Below are positions 27,551-37,000 of a stretch of DNA of 64,000 bases, piece by piece. Below the pieces are notes generated by a model that did not search any database, had not been told where the DNA came from, and saw only the letters and a list, made by a program, of their open reading frames with translations. Source of the DNA: an uncultured Cyclobacteriaceae bacterium (GTDB lineage Bacteria > Bacteroidota > Bacteroidia > Cytophagales > Cyclobacteriaceae). Every line of letters starts with the position of its first letter. Positions within the stretch are counted from its first letter, which is position 1. The translations under genes were made by a program, and so were the position numbers. The stretch spans positions 1-64,000 of the forward strand of contig CAJQKV010000001.1 in NCBI GenBank assembly GCA_905479015.1, in the 5' to 3' direction.

Positions 27551-29077
27551 ATGCAAGACTGCACCATAAAATCTGCCCTAATTTCGGTTTACAATAAAGA
27601 GGGACTCGAACCCATCGTTAAAAAATTATCCCGCTTAGGCGTAGAGATATATTCTACCGGCGGCACCTATGCTTTCATTGATCAATTGGGCATAAAAGCG
27701 ACTTTAGTGGAGGATGTGACTGAATATCCATCTATTTTCGGAGGGAGGGTCAAAACCTTACATCCTAAAATTTTTGGAGGCATATTGAACAGAAGAGCAG
27801 ATGCTGGAGATGCTGCGGAGAAAAAGAAATATAATATTCCAGATATTGACTTAGTGATTGTAGACCTTTATCCTTTTGAGGAAACGGTTGCTTCTGGGGG
27901 AACCATGGAGGAAATTATCGAAAAAATAGACATTGGGGGTATTGCCTTGATCCGAGGAGCGGCTAAAAACTTCACTGATGTGCTGATTGTCTCCTCTAGA
28001 AATTATTATGGGGCATTTTTAGACTTGCTTGAGAAGGGCGATGGCCTGACGACGGTGGATCAAAGAAAATCGTTTGCATTACAAGCTTTCCATGTTTCCT
28101 CTCATTATGATACGGCCATTTTTAATTATATGAATGTATCCAAGGAGTTGCCCGTGCACAAAGTCAGCTATGAGCAAAAAAAATCCTTGAGATACGGTGA
28201 AAACCCACATCAAGAAGGAGTTTTCTACGGGGATTTGAATGCCTATTTTGATCAATTGGGAGGTAAGGATATTTCTTATAATAATTTGATAGATATTGAA
28301 GCTGCGATCCAAATCATTGCTGAATTTGATGAAGAACTGGCTTTTGGCATTCTAAAGCACAACAATGCTTGTGGCTTTGCCGTGGACTCAAATGTCAAAG
28401 CGGCATATCTTAAGGCGTATAAAGCAGACAGTACATCGGCCTTTGGGGGAATTTTGGTCTGTAATAAAGAAATAGACCTGTTCGCGGCCAAAGAGATTCA
28501 TAAACTATTTTTTGAAATCATCATTGCGCCTTCCTATGCCAAAGAGGCCTTGGAACTGCTGCAACAAAAAGCAAATAGGATTATCCTTGTTCAGAAAAAA
28601 AGTTTTGAAGGCAAAGAGCAATTTAAATCTTTGTTAAATGGTGTCGTTATTCAGGATTATAACGGTGCAACGGATCAGTTAAGTGATTTGAAGAGGGTCA
28701 CTCAAAGGAAGCCTTCGCAAGCAGAAATTGACAACTTACTTTTTGCATCAAAGTTGTGCAAGCATTCCAAATCAAATACGATTGTGCTGACCAATAATCA
28801 TCAGTTATTGGCCAGTGGTGTAGGTCAGACTTCTCGAGTAGATGCCTTAGAGCAGGCGATTGCAAAGGCAAAGAAGTTTGGATTTGATTTGCATGGAGCG
28901 GTTATGGCCTCTGATGCCTTTTTCCCATTTCCAGACTGCGTAGAAATAGCTGGAGCAGCAGGTATCACCGCGATCATTCAACCGGGAGGCTCCATAAAAG
29001 ATCAGTTATCCATTGATATGTGTGATCAGAAAAATTTAGCAATGGTCTTTAGTGGACGTCGTCATTTTAAACATTAG
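27551..29077 (+). CDS. purH: Bifunctional AICAR transformylase/IMP cyclohydrolase (PurH)
   Basis: Last two steps of IMP synthesis. The N-terminal MGS-like cyclohydrolase domain (residues 1-190) shows STGGTY and VKTLHPKIFGGIL. The C-terminal transformylase domain has RYGENPHQ (about residue 215), the catalytic KHNNACGFA (about residue 257), and ends with SDAFFPFPDCVE and the conserved final FSGRRHFKH. 508 residues, full length. Confidence 0.96.
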   Translation: MQDCTIKSALISVYNKEGLEPIVKKLSRLGVEIYSTGGTYAFIDQLGIKATLVEDVTEYPSIFGGRVKTLHPKIFGGILNRRADAGDAAEKKKYNIPDIDLVIVDLYPFEETVASGGTMEEIIEKIDIGGIALIRGAAKNFTDVLIVSSRNYYGAFLDLLEKGDGLTTVDQRKSFALQAFHVSSHYDTAIFNYMNVSKELPVHKVSYEQKKSLRYGENPHQEGVFYGDLNAYFDQLGGKDISYNNLIDIEAAIQIIAEFDEELAFGILKHNNACGFAVDSNVKAAYLKAYKADSTSAFGGILVCNKEIDLFAAKEIHKLFFEIIIAPSYAKEALELLQQKANRIILVQKKSFEGKEQFKSLLNGVVIQDYNGATDQLSDLKRVTQRKPSQAEIDNLLFASKLCKHSKSNTIVLTNNHQLLASGVGQTSRVDALEQAIAKAKKFGFDLHGAVMASDAFFPFPDCVEIAGAAGITAIIQPGGSIKDQLSIDMCDQKNLAMVFSGRRHFKH

Positions 29078-29123
29078 ATCTAGATTTAAAAAGATTGATT
29101 ATATTGAATATAAATAAATACGT

Positions 29124-29129
29124 GGAGGA
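29124..29129 (+). promoter_or_regulatory. Shine-Dalgarno site of mreB
   Basis: GGAGGA lies eight bases before the mreB ATG. Strong Shine-Dalgarno sequences are rare in Bacteroidota and almost absent elsewhere in this window, so this site stands out and confirms the start at 29138. It may reflect a need for high MreB synthesis. Confidence 0.6.
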
Positions 29130-29137
29130 ATAATAAT

Positions 29138-30166
29138 ATGGGAATTTTTGATTTTTTTTCTAGTGATATAGCCATTGATTTGGGAACGGCTAATACTTTA
29201 ATTATCCACAAAGGCAAGGTAGTGGTAGATGAACCCTCCATTATTGCCATTGATATGAATACTAATAAAGTATTGGCTATTGGCCGTGAAGCGATGCAGA
29301 TGCACGAGAAAACCCATCACAACATCAAGACCATAAGGCCTTTGAAAGATGGTGTTATTGCAGATTTTCATGCGGCGGAGCACATGATTCGTGGAATGAT
29401 CAAGATGATAGATAAAGATAAAAGAAGTTGGTTCCCTACCTCCCATAGAATGGTCATTTGTATTCCTTCTGGGATCACAGAGGTAGAAAAAAGAGCGGTT
29501 CGAGATTCTGCAGAACATGCGGGTGCAAAGGAAGTTTATATGATTCATGAACCCATTGCCGCCGCCATTGGTATTGGCATTAACATAAGTCAACCGATCG
29601 GATCAATGATTGTGGATATTGGTGGTGGGACCACAGAGATTGCGGTCATCGCCCTTTCAGGAATTGTGGCTGACCAATCAATACGAGTGGCTGGAGATTC
29701 TTTTACCAAAGATATCTTAGACTATATGCGAAGACAACATAACTTATTAATTGGTGAGCGTACTGCAGAGCGTGTGAAAATCGAGATAGGTTCTGCATTA
29801 ACCGAGTTAGATGACGGACCGGAAGATTTTGAGGTAAGAGGGAGGGATCTGATGACAGGAATTCCTAAAGTAATAAAAATATCTTATCCAGAGATTGCCT
29901 TTGCCATAGATAAGTCAGTGTCCAAAATTGAAGAGGCCGTATTAAAAGCCCTTGAAATATCACCGCCAGAACTCTCCGCAGACATATATGAAAACGGAAT
30001 TTATTTAACGGGAGGGGGCGCGATGCTGCGTGGTCTAGATAAGCGACTATCACTTAAAACAAAATTAACCATTCATATTGCTGAAGATCCGCTCAGGGCC
30101 GTCGTTAGGGGAACGGGCTTGGCCATCAAAGAGCTTGATCATTACAAACCCGTATTGATGACTTAA
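29138..30166 (+). CDS. mreB: Rod-shape protein MreB
   Basis: Bacterial actin that guides lateral cell-wall synthesis. 342 residues with actin-fold motifs: IAIDLGTANT (residues 11-20, phosphate 1), VDIGGGTTEIAV (about residue 164, phosphate 2) and YLTGGGAMLRGLD (adenosine site, about residue 288). It heads the mreB-mreC-mreD-mrdA-rodA operon, in which every gene touches or overlaps the next. The cell is therefore expected to be rod-shaped. Confidence 0.97.
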   Translation: MGIFDFFSSDIAIDLGTANTLIIHKGKVVVDEPSIIAIDMNTNKVLAIGREAMQMHEKTHHNIKTIRPLKDGVIADFHAAEHMIRGMIKMIDKDKRSWFPTSHRMVICIPSGITEVEKRAVRDSAEHAGAKEVYMIHEPIAAAIGIGINISQPIGSMIVDIGGGTTEIAVIALSGIVADQSIRVAGDSFTKDILDYMRRQHNLLIGERTAERVKIEIGSALTELDDGPEDFEVRGRDLMTGIPKVIKISYPEIAFAIDKSVSKIEEAVLKALEISPPELSADIYENGIYLTGGGAMLRGLDKRLSLKTKLTIHIAEDPLRAVVRGTGLAIKELDHYKPVLMT

Positions 30167-30970
30167 ATGCAGCAATTATTTGCCTTTTTATTTCGTAATA
30201 GGGTTTTAGGATTTTTTCTTTTTTTGGAGATAATCTCAATTTCACTCATTTTTTTTAATAATAATCTTTACAATTCATATCTATTTAATACCTCTAATAA
30301 GTTTGTGGGTACGGTCCTAGAAACGAATCACAACATTGATGAATATTTTCAATTGGATGAGATTAATCAGGAGTTACTCATGGAAAACGCATGGTTGAGA
30401 CAAGAATTGTCAAAAAAGAATTTAGGGGTTATGAGATACGATACACTTATGAGAAATTCTCATGTGCTCCCTGCCCAAGTAATAAATAATGAGTTTCAAA
30501 AAGAGGAAAATTACATGACCCTAGATAAAGGATCCTTATCTCATATTGAACCAGGAATGGCCGTAATTTCAAGAGAGGGAATCGCAGGTATCATTAAATC
30601 GGTCAGTGGCCATTTTTCAACGGTCACTTCTATTTTGAATCGAAAATTGATGATATCTAGTCAACTGAAAAAGACGAATACTTTATGTACGGTCCAGTGG
30701 AACTTAGAGGGTCCTTTGGTGGCAGACTTAAAATATATTCCACGTCATATAAATATTCACATTGGAGATACGGTAAGTACTTCGGGTTTTAATGCGGTTT
30801 TTCCTGCAGAGATCATGGTAGGTACTATTATTTCATATCAGTTACCTGATGAGTCTCCTTTTTATGTGGCCAAGATTCAATTATCTACAGATTTGTCATC
30901 AGTAGATGCCGTTTATGTGATAAGAAACCCATTAAAAGATGAGATGGATAGTTTACAAACCGTTTTATGA
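30167..30970 (+). CDS. mreC: Rod-shape protein MreC
   Basis: Periplasmic scaffold of the elongasome. One N-terminal transmembrane segment (about residues 10-30), a coiled-coil stretch (about residues 60-85, EINQELLMENAWLRQEL) and the MreC beta-domain (residues 110-255) with MTLDKGSLSHIEPGMAVIS. 267 residues, normal. The ATG follows the mreB stop without a gap; the stop overlaps mreD by four bases. Confidence 0.94.
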   Translation: MQQLFAFLFRNRVLGFFLFLEIISISLIFFNNNLYNSYLFNTSNKFVGTVLETNHNIDEYFQLDEINQELLMENAWLRQELSKKNLGVMRYDTLMRNSHVLPAQVINNEFQKEENYMTLDKGSLSHIEPGMAVISREGIAGIIKSVSGHFSTVTSILNRKLMISSQLKKTNTLCTVQWNLEGPLVADLKYIPRHINIHIGDTVSTSGFNAVFPAEIMVGTIISYQLPDESPFYVAKIQLSTDLSSVDAVYVIRNPLKDEMDSLQTVL

Positions 30971-31482
30971 ATAGAATCAATTGGAAATTATTGATATTTT
31001 ATTTTGTAGGATATGTAATCTTACAAATACCATTACTGCATAAATTCATATTGTTCGATGTAGCTTTTAGCTTTTTTTACTTGGGATTTTTATTATTTTT
31101 CCCATTAGGACAAAATCCTATATTGAGACTGATGGCTGGGTTTTTAACGGGCTTATTTATCGATCTTTTTTCCAATACGCCCGGACTTCATGCAGGCGTT
31201 TGTACTTTCATCATGCTTTTTAGAGATACTTGGTTAAGGTTTATTTTAGAATATGAAGAAGGAGCTCTAGATATGAATATTTATATCTTAAAAATGAGGG
31301 GGGTATGGCTTTACGTTTTGCCATTTATTTTCATTCATCATCTTATGATATTTTGGATTAATTATGGCAGTTGGATGGGTTTATTTTTGACATTTGACCG
31401 AATTTTGGCCAGCACTATTTTTTCTTTTCTCAGTATTTTGTTACTTAATTTGGCAATTTCCAAAAAGCCAAGTCGGGTATGA
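30967..31482 (+). CDS. mreD: Rod-shape protein MreD
   Basis: Small inner-membrane partner of MreC. 171 residues with five or so hydrophobic segments and a central GFLTGLFIDLFSNTPGLHAG motif (about residues 57-78), the best-conserved part of Bacteroidota MreD. Overlaps mreC and mrdA by four bases each. Sequence conservation in this family is low, and synteny makes the assignment safe. Confidence 0.92.
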   Translation: MNRINWKLLIFYFVGYVILQIPLLHKFILFDVAFSFFYLGFLLFFPLGQNPILRLMAGFLTGLFIDLFSNTPGLHAGVCTFIMLFRDTWLRFILEYEEGALDMNIYILKMRGVWLYVLPFIFIHHLMIFWINYGSWMGLFLTFDRILASTIFSFLSILLLNLAISKKPSRV

Positions 31483-33278
31483 AAAGTCGAATTTTAGGTA
31501 TAAGAATCTTTATAATCATTACCATTTTTGTGCTGTCCGTTAGATTATTTAGTATTCAAATCGTGGATACAAGTTATCAAGAAATTGCCAATCGGAATGT
31601 AATTCAACGAGCCATTGAATACCCTTATAGAGGTCTTGTATTTGACAGAAACGGGAAGCTTTTGTTGTATAATGACCCTATTTTTGATTTAGAAATCACG
31701 CCTAAAAATGTAGATTTATCGGATTCATTATTGATTAAAAAGTTACTATTCATTACGCAAAAGGAGTTTGACCAGACCTACCTAAAGGCAAAATCTTTCT
31801 CTAGACATTTACCCTCTATCTTTTATAAACAGCTGTCCAATGAAAAATTCGCAGCACTCCAAGATAGAATGATAGATCTAGAAGGATTTAATATAAACTC
31901 AAGAACTACACGGGGTTACGCTGAAACAGGATTGGCAAACATATTGGGTTATGTGGGAGAGGTGACTCGAAAACAGTTAGATGTGGATACTACGGGCTAT
32001 TATAAGTCAGGGGATAATATCGGGATTACGGGGATTGAAAAAACTTATGAAAGAGCTATAAGAGGATTGAGAGGGATTAAATACCATAACGTTGATGCAC
32101 AAGGGATCAATATGGGTTCCTTTGAGAATGGAGCTTATGATACTTTGTCTCAACCTGGATTGAATCTGGTACTGACCATTGATGGAGCGCTTCAGAAATA
32201 TGCAGAAAGACTGATGGATGGAAAAACGGGGAGTCTGGTGGCCATTGATCCTTCGTCTGGCGAAATACTTGCCTTGGTTTCGGCGCCATCTTATGATCCT
32301 TCATTGTTTTCAGGTAGGGCATTCTCTCAGAATTTCGCAACGATTCAAAGGGACTCATTGAAACCTTTATTCAATCGTCCCTTACAGGCCATGTATCCAC
32401 CGGGATCCATGTTTAAGACCATTCAAGCTTTGATTGCATTAGAACAAAATCAAGTGCGGGCCGATGAAATTATTACTGTAAATGGTCAACTTATTGGCGA
32501 TCATGCGCCACCAGGCAGATACGATATGGAGCGTGCGATCACTAAATCATCAAATAATTATTTTTTTAAAGTCTTTCGTCGTGTCATCCAGCAAGGAGAA
32601 GATCCGAGTCCCTTTATTGATAGTAGAATCGGTTATAGTAAGTGGCGGGATTATGTGTTGCAGTTCGGTTTTGGTAAGATGCTGGATATAGACCTTCCCA
32701 ATGAGAAGGCAGGTTTTGTCCCAAGTTTGGAATCTTATGATAAAATTTATGGGAAAGACGGGTGGAAGTTTTCTAATATTTATTCTTTGAGTATCGGTCA
32801 GGGAGAACTTTTGGTGACCCCCCTTCAAATGGCTAATCTGGGTGTAATATTGGCAAATAGAGGACATTATTTTACCCCACATTTGGTCAGAAAAGTGGGT
32901 GCTGAAAATTTAGATTTTAGTCAAAAGAAGTCCACAGAAATAGACACTGAACATTTTGAGAGCGTATTGAACGGAATGCAGGCATTGGTATCTGTACCTG
33001 GATCAAGGGCATATATTCCTGATTTGGTTTTTTGTGGTAAAACCAGTACCGTTGAAAATCCCCAGGGGTTGGATCATTCGGGATTTATGGGCTTCGCTCC
33101 AAGGGAGGATCCAAAAATAGCCATTGCGGTCTATGTAGAAAATGCGGGTTGGGGAGCACGCGCGGCGTTGTCAACAGCTAGTTTGGTTATTGAAAAGTAT
33201 TTATATGGGTCAGTTAAAAAGAAATGGCTTGAGAACTATGTTTTAAAAGGAGATTTTCAAGATGCGAAGCCAGAATAG
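31479..33278 (+). CDS. mrdA: Penicillin-binding protein 2 (MrdA), KTS variant
   Basis: Class B transpeptidase for cell elongation. An N-terminal membrane anchor (residues 7-25) is followed by the pedestal domain and the transpeptidase domain. Active-site motifs: SMFK with the nucleophile Ser310 and Lys313; SSN at 357-359; and K521-T522-S523 where almost all relatives have KTG. The codon is AGT, one base from GGT. 599 residues, normal. It overlaps mreD by four bases and rodA by 17. The KTS variant may alter beta-lactam reactivity. Confidence 0.94.
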   Translation: MKSRILGIRIFIIITIFVLSVRLFSIQIVDTSYQEIANRNVIQRAIEYPYRGLVFDRNGKLLLYNDPIFDLEITPKNVDLSDSLLIKKLLFITQKEFDQTYLKAKSFSRHLPSIFYKQLSNEKFAALQDRMIDLEGFNINSRTTRGYAETGLANILGYVGEVTRKQLDVDTTGYYKSGDNIGITGIEKTYERAIRGLRGIKYHNVDAQGINMGSFENGAYDTLSQPGLNLVLTIDGALQKYAERLMDGKTGSLVAIDPSSGEILALVSAPSYDPSLFSGRAFSQNFATIQRDSLKPLFNRPLQAMYPPGSMFKTIQALIALEQNQVRADEIITVNGQLIGDHAPPGRYDMERAITKSSNNYFFKVFRRVIQQGEDPSPFIDSRIGYSKWRDYVLQFGFGKMLDIDLPNEKAGFVPSLESYDKIYGKDGWKFSNIYSLSIGQGELLVTPLQMANLGVILANRGHYFTPHLVRKVGAENLDFSQKKSTEIDTEHFESVLNGMQALVSVPGSRAYIPDLVFCGKTSTVENPQGLDHSGFMGFAPREDPKIAIAVYVENAGWGARAALSTASLVIEKYLYGSVKKKWLENYVLKGDFQDAKPE

Positions 33279-34524
33279 ATACCAAATAGATACCTTATCC
33301 GTGGTTTATTTTTTATCACTTGTTGTGCTAGGGTGGATTAATATATATGCTGCGGACTATGATCTGGATAGGACTGCTTCATTTTTTGATTTAAATCAAA
33401 GCGCAACAAAGCAACTTATTTGGATTGGGGCTTCATTCTTATTGATTGCAGTCATTTTTATTTTGGATTATCGGTTTTACGATTCATTTGGTTATGTAAT
33501 TTGGGGGGTATCCATTTTTTTTCTTTTGGCCGTATTATTTTTCGGCAAAGAAGTTGCGGGTTCAACCTCTTGGTTTGAGATTGGATTCATAAAAATCCAA
33601 CCATCTGAGTTTGCTAAAATTGCTACGGCCATCGGGTTGGCAAAATACCTAAGTTCACAGAATGTTGGAGGATCTGATATGCGTAAGTTGGGCATCTCTG
33701 CACTGTTATTTTTAATTCCGATGGGGCTCATTATTATGCAAGGGGATTTAGGGTCAGCGATGGTGTTTTGTAGTTTGATTTTGGTTTTATTCAGAGAAGG
33801 TCTTTCCGGAAAACTATTGTTTTTTTCTCTCTATGCGGGTATATTATTTTTATTAACTCTTTTGATAGATCAATGGATACTGCTTTTTATGGTATTTGCC
33901 TTGTTTTTGATATGCTTAGGATTGTTTATCAAGAATGGCAAAGCACTTATTTTTATATTGGTTTTTGCTATTCTAAGTTGTGGGTTAATTAAGAGTGTTG
34001 ATTTTGTATTGAACCAAGTACTTAAGGAGCATCAGCGGCTTCGGGTCATATCCCTGATCAATCCAAATGCAGACCCACTAGGCATTGGATGGAATGTGAT
34101 GCAATCTAAAATAGCCATTGGATCGGGTGGTTTTATGGGTAAGGGTTTTTTGAAAGGGACGCAAACTAAATTTGATTTTGTGCCTGCCCAAACTACGGAT
34201 TTTATTTTTTGTACCATAGGAGAAGAGCAGGGATGGTTAGGAACAACCTTAATCATGACACTCTTCGGTGCTTTCTTTTTGCGGCTATTGACGATAGCCG
34301 AACGCCAAAAATCAAGGTTTATAAGAATTTATGGTTATTCAGTGGTATCCATCATATTTTTTCATTTTGCTATAAATATAGCCATGACCATTGGTTTATT
34401 TCCCGTTATTGGTATACCCCTTCCTTTTTTCAGTTATGGGGGATCGAGTCTATGGACTTTTACCATGCTACTCTTTATTCTCCTTAGGTTGGATAGTCAA
34501 AGAATGGAGCAACTGGAGCATTGA
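33262..34524 (+). CDS. rodA: Peptidoglycan glycosyltransferase RodA
   Basis: SEDS-family polymerase that works with PBP2. 420 residues with about ten transmembrane segments. The family motifs are PSEFAKIA (about residue 113), the conserved VPAQTTDFIFCTIGEEQG segment (about residues 308-325, whose acidic residues are near the active site), and GIPLPFFSYGGSS near the C-terminus. Its stop codon abuts the stop codon of the opposing gene, with no base between them. Confidence 0.95.
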   Translation: MRSQNRYQIDTLSVVYFLSLVVLGWINIYAADYDLDRTASFFDLNQSATKQLIWIGASFLLIAVIFILDYRFYDSFGYVIWGVSIFFLLAVLFFGKEVAGSTSWFEIGFIKIQPSEFAKIATAIGLAKYLSSQNVGGSDMRKLGISALLFLIPMGLIIMQGDLGSAMVFCSLILVLFREGLSGKLLFFSLYAGILFLLTLLIDQWILLFMVFALFLICLGLFIKNGKALIFILVFAILSCGLIKSVDFVLNQVLKEHQRLRVISLINPNADPLGIGWNVMQSKIAIGSGGFMGKGFLKGTQTKFDFVPAQTTDFIFCTIGEEQGWLGTTLIMTLFGAFFLRLLTIAERQKSRFIRIYGYSVVSIIFFHFAINIAMTIGLFPVIGIPLPFFSYGGSSLWTFTMLLFILLRLDSQRMEQLEH

Positions 34525-36177
34525 TTAGCGAAATCGTCTGAAGATAATTTTTAATAATTCTTTGACAATTTCGGCATTCATATCCCATTGGTATTCCTTG
34601 GCTTCATTACGAATTAAATGTTCGACGGCTGCATCAAAGTTTTCTAAACGCTCAATTTTTATGATGGTGGCTTTAAATTTCTCATCACTGTCTCCAAATA
34701 ATTCTTTCACAAACATGTACTGATGATTGATTGAAATATTAGATAAAATACTGGTAATCCGTTCTTCCTGATGGGTGTCTGCTATCGTTTTGGTTTCAGA
34801 CTGGAATTGCTCGTTGATGGTTTCAAAGTCTAACTTTGACAATTCGGGTTCTTTTCTGTAGCCTAAATCATCGTTAAAGTTTTCAGATGTACTCGAAGAA
34901 GTCTTTTTGTTTTTGTAAACTTCAATGATCGGATCTTCTAATGGGAAATCATCGACTTCATCTTTTATTCCATTATCCGTATCAATTTCATCTAAAGTTT
35001 GAAATTTATCCATCGAGACATCATTATCGGTTTCCAAAGAAAAATCACTGGTTGATCTTTCTAATTCTTCATTTATGTAATCATTGTTTTTTGTTGAGTC
35101 CTGCTTTTCGGTTGAGAAAGTGCTTTCATTGGAGGAGGATGCTTCCATCGGACCCACTTCTTCAACAGATTCTTCGAGAGGCAAATCATCTGTAGGGTCT
35201 GTAGTGATTTCAGAAAGGGCTTCCTTATCATCTGGCTGATCTGAGGGAGATTGATCGCTGCTTGTTGAGTGCGCTACTAGATCTTTATTTTCTGGACTGG
35301 GCGGGTCTTCTTCCATCTCTGCCACGGGATCATCTTGCATTGTTGAGGCCATTTCTGCCTCATGAGGACTCGGTGATTCAGTTTCAGGAGCGCTTTTTTC
35401 GATAACTACTTCTGATGGTGGATCACTATCTTTTGGGTCTGAGCGGTCTTCAGCGCTGCCCATTTGATGGATGGTTTCTTGTACTTTATCTTCAACATCT
35501 TCATGCTCGCCAGAGAGCTCTCTGATGATTAAATTTCGTTCATTATTTTTTTTAATGGATTGACTAACCTTGAATAATTCTTGTTTTTCTAGAATGAGAA
35601 TTTCGGATAGCTGCTCAACAAGCTGATGCTCACCAAGCGTATGCTTCTCGAAAAAAGCAATAGCGAACCTTTTTAGGTGTTTTGGATCATTTGCTTCGAA
35701 AACGTCTAAAAAATCTAATATCAAGGATTTATGAAATACTAAGTATTTTGCAAACTGTGGAATGAATTTCTTGTTAAAGAGTAGTTCCGGTCTTTTTTTG
35801 ATTTCATTATCCAAGTAGGTTGCAGGATCAAAATTGAGGACAATAAGGTCTTCGACTGCCTTTACGATAATAGGTTTTAGGTTTTCCGCATTGACAGAAA
35901 TATTTTGGGAAAGCACATTCATGAACTTCGAAATCATTACTTTCACTTCTGGCGCATGATAATCAAAATAAGGACTTTCAATTTTTTTTATTTCTTCTTG
36001 CCAGCGTTCAAAGAGAGATTTAATGATGAATAGATTTAACTGTTTGATTGGCGATATATTTAGAATTTCCTTACCTGTGAGCATTTCTTTTTCTTTGAAT
36101 GCCTGGGCAATCAGTTGCTCTGAAAAAACAGTTTTATATTGACTGATAAAGGTTGGGTTTAATTTTTCTTTTATCAT
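34525..36177 (-). CDS. Hypothetical acidic protein with disordered centre
   Basis: 550-residue protein that I do not recognise. Residues 1-210 are predicted mostly helical and charged. Residues about 215-440 are very rich in D, E, S and P (for example DPKDSDPPSEVVIEKS), clearly a disordered acidic linker. The last 80 residues (from about 470) form a folded-looking module with INHQYMFVKELFGDSDEKF and end in KIIFRRFR. No signal peptide or membrane segment is seen, so it should be cytosolic. It converges on rodA. The C-terminal FVKELF segment may belong to a small Bacteroidota-specific domain. It could be an adaptor or scaffold, but that is a guess. Confidence 0.7.
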   Translation of the reverse strand: MIKEKLNPTFISQYKTVFSEQLIAQAFKEKEMLTGKEILNISPIKQLNLFIIKSLFERWQEEIKKIESPYFDYHAPEVKVMISKFMNVLSQNISVNAENLKPIIVKAVEDLIVLNFDPATYLDNEIKKRPELLFNKKFIPQFAKYLVFHKSLILDFLDVFEANDPKHLKRFAIAFFEKHTLGEHQLVEQLSEILILEKQELFKVSQSIKKNNERNLIIRELSGEHEDVEDKVQETIHQMGSAEDRSDPKDSDPPSEVVIEKSAPETESPSPHEAEMASTMQDDPVAEMEEDPPSPENKDLVAHSTSSDQSPSDQPDDKEALSEITTDPTDDLPLEESVEEVGPMEASSSNESTFSTEKQDSTKNNDYINEELERSTSDFSLETDNDVSMDKFQTLDEIDTDNGIKDEVDDFPLEDPIIEVYKNKKTSSSTSENFNDDLGYRKEPELSKLDFETINEQFQSETKTIADTHQEERITSILSNISINHQYMFVKELFGDSDEKFKATIIKIERLENFDAAVEHLIRNEAKEYQWDMNAEIVKELLKIIFRRFR

Positions 36178-36469
36178 AGGGGCATCGAAAAACGCTAAGT
36201 TTAATAATTCTAGTGCTGGGTAAAGCTATTGATTAGGAGGATAAAAATGAAAGGCTAAAGATTATTTTATGAAATCGAATGGATTTCTTTCAAGGATAAT
36301 TAAAATGAAAGCAGGCCAATCTTCAAAAATTTTAACAGTTCCTGATATTTTAAAATTATTTTTGAGTAATGATCTTTAAATCAGTTTTAAAGATGAAGAT
36401 GATTGAATGCATTAGGCATGAAATATACTCAAGGTAAGTCATTGTCAAAAAGAGCTAAATTATTTTATA
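36178..36469. other. Divergent intergenic region before tdk
   Basis: A 292-base, very A+T-rich gap between the acidic hypothetical gene and tdk. It should contain both promoters, but no exact TAnnTTTG element is visible on either strand. A 36-codon frame (36269-36379) is present and I give it no weight. No hairpin or repeat stands out. Confidence 0.45.
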
Positions 36470-37000
36470 ATGGGACAAATTGAAGTGATATGCGGGCCCA
36501 TGTTTGCAGGTAAAACGGAAGCCCTTATTGGAAGATTAACTGAGGCTTCAAAGAGGGGAGCCCGTGTCCAAATTTTCAAACCACTGTTAGATAATCGGTA
36601 TGCTGAAGAGGTGATTATGTCACATAATTCAAACAGCTTACCCGCTTTGCCTGTGCGCAAGGCCAAGGACATACTGAGTAAACTTGACTTTTGTGATGTC
36701 GTGGGTATTGATGAGGTTCAGTTTTTTGATGAGGGACTTATCAACTGTGTCAATATTTTGGCCAATCAAGGGAAGCGTGTAGTACTATCAGGCTTAGATA
36801 TGGATTATCTTGGTAAACCTTTTGATTTAGTTGCCCGTCTCATGAGCATAGCCGAATATGTCACTAAATTACAGGGGATATGCACGCAATGCGGAGCTGC
36901 CGCTTTTTTTTCACATAGATTATCGAAGTCCAAACGGAAAATATTACTTGGAGAGCGAAAAGAGTATGAAGTATTATGCAGAGCATGTTTTTATGATTAG
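36470..37000 (+). CDS. tdk: Thymidine kinase (type II)
   Basis: Phosphorylates thymidine with ATP in the salvage pathway. The P-loop GPMFAGKT is at residues 9-16, the catalytic Asp81-Glu82 in DEVQFF, the lasso/substrate segment GLDMDYLGKPF at 108-118, and four zinc cysteines at 138, 141, 170 and 173. 176 residues is slightly short but complete. It overlaps the porZ start by eight bases. Confidence 0.95.
   Translation: MGQIEVICGPMFAGKTEALIGRLTEASKRGARVQIFKPLLDNRYAEEVIMSHNSNSLPALPVRKAKDILSKLDFCDVVGIDEVQFFDEGLINCVNILANQGKRVVLSGLDMDYLGKPFDLVARLMSIAEYVTKLQGICTQCGAAAFFSHRLSKSKRKILLGERKEYEVLCRACFYD

Noticed and set aside
36269-36379. 36-codon frame in the gap before tdk
   Set aside because: It is short and lies in very A+T-rich DNA. 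No recognisable domain, signal sequence or promoter supports it, and frames of this size are expected by chance.
36858-36992. 45-codon N-terminal extension of porZ inside tdk
   Set aside because: The extension lacks a signal peptide and overlaps tdk coding sequence, whereas the internal ATG at 36993 gives a clean signal peptide.
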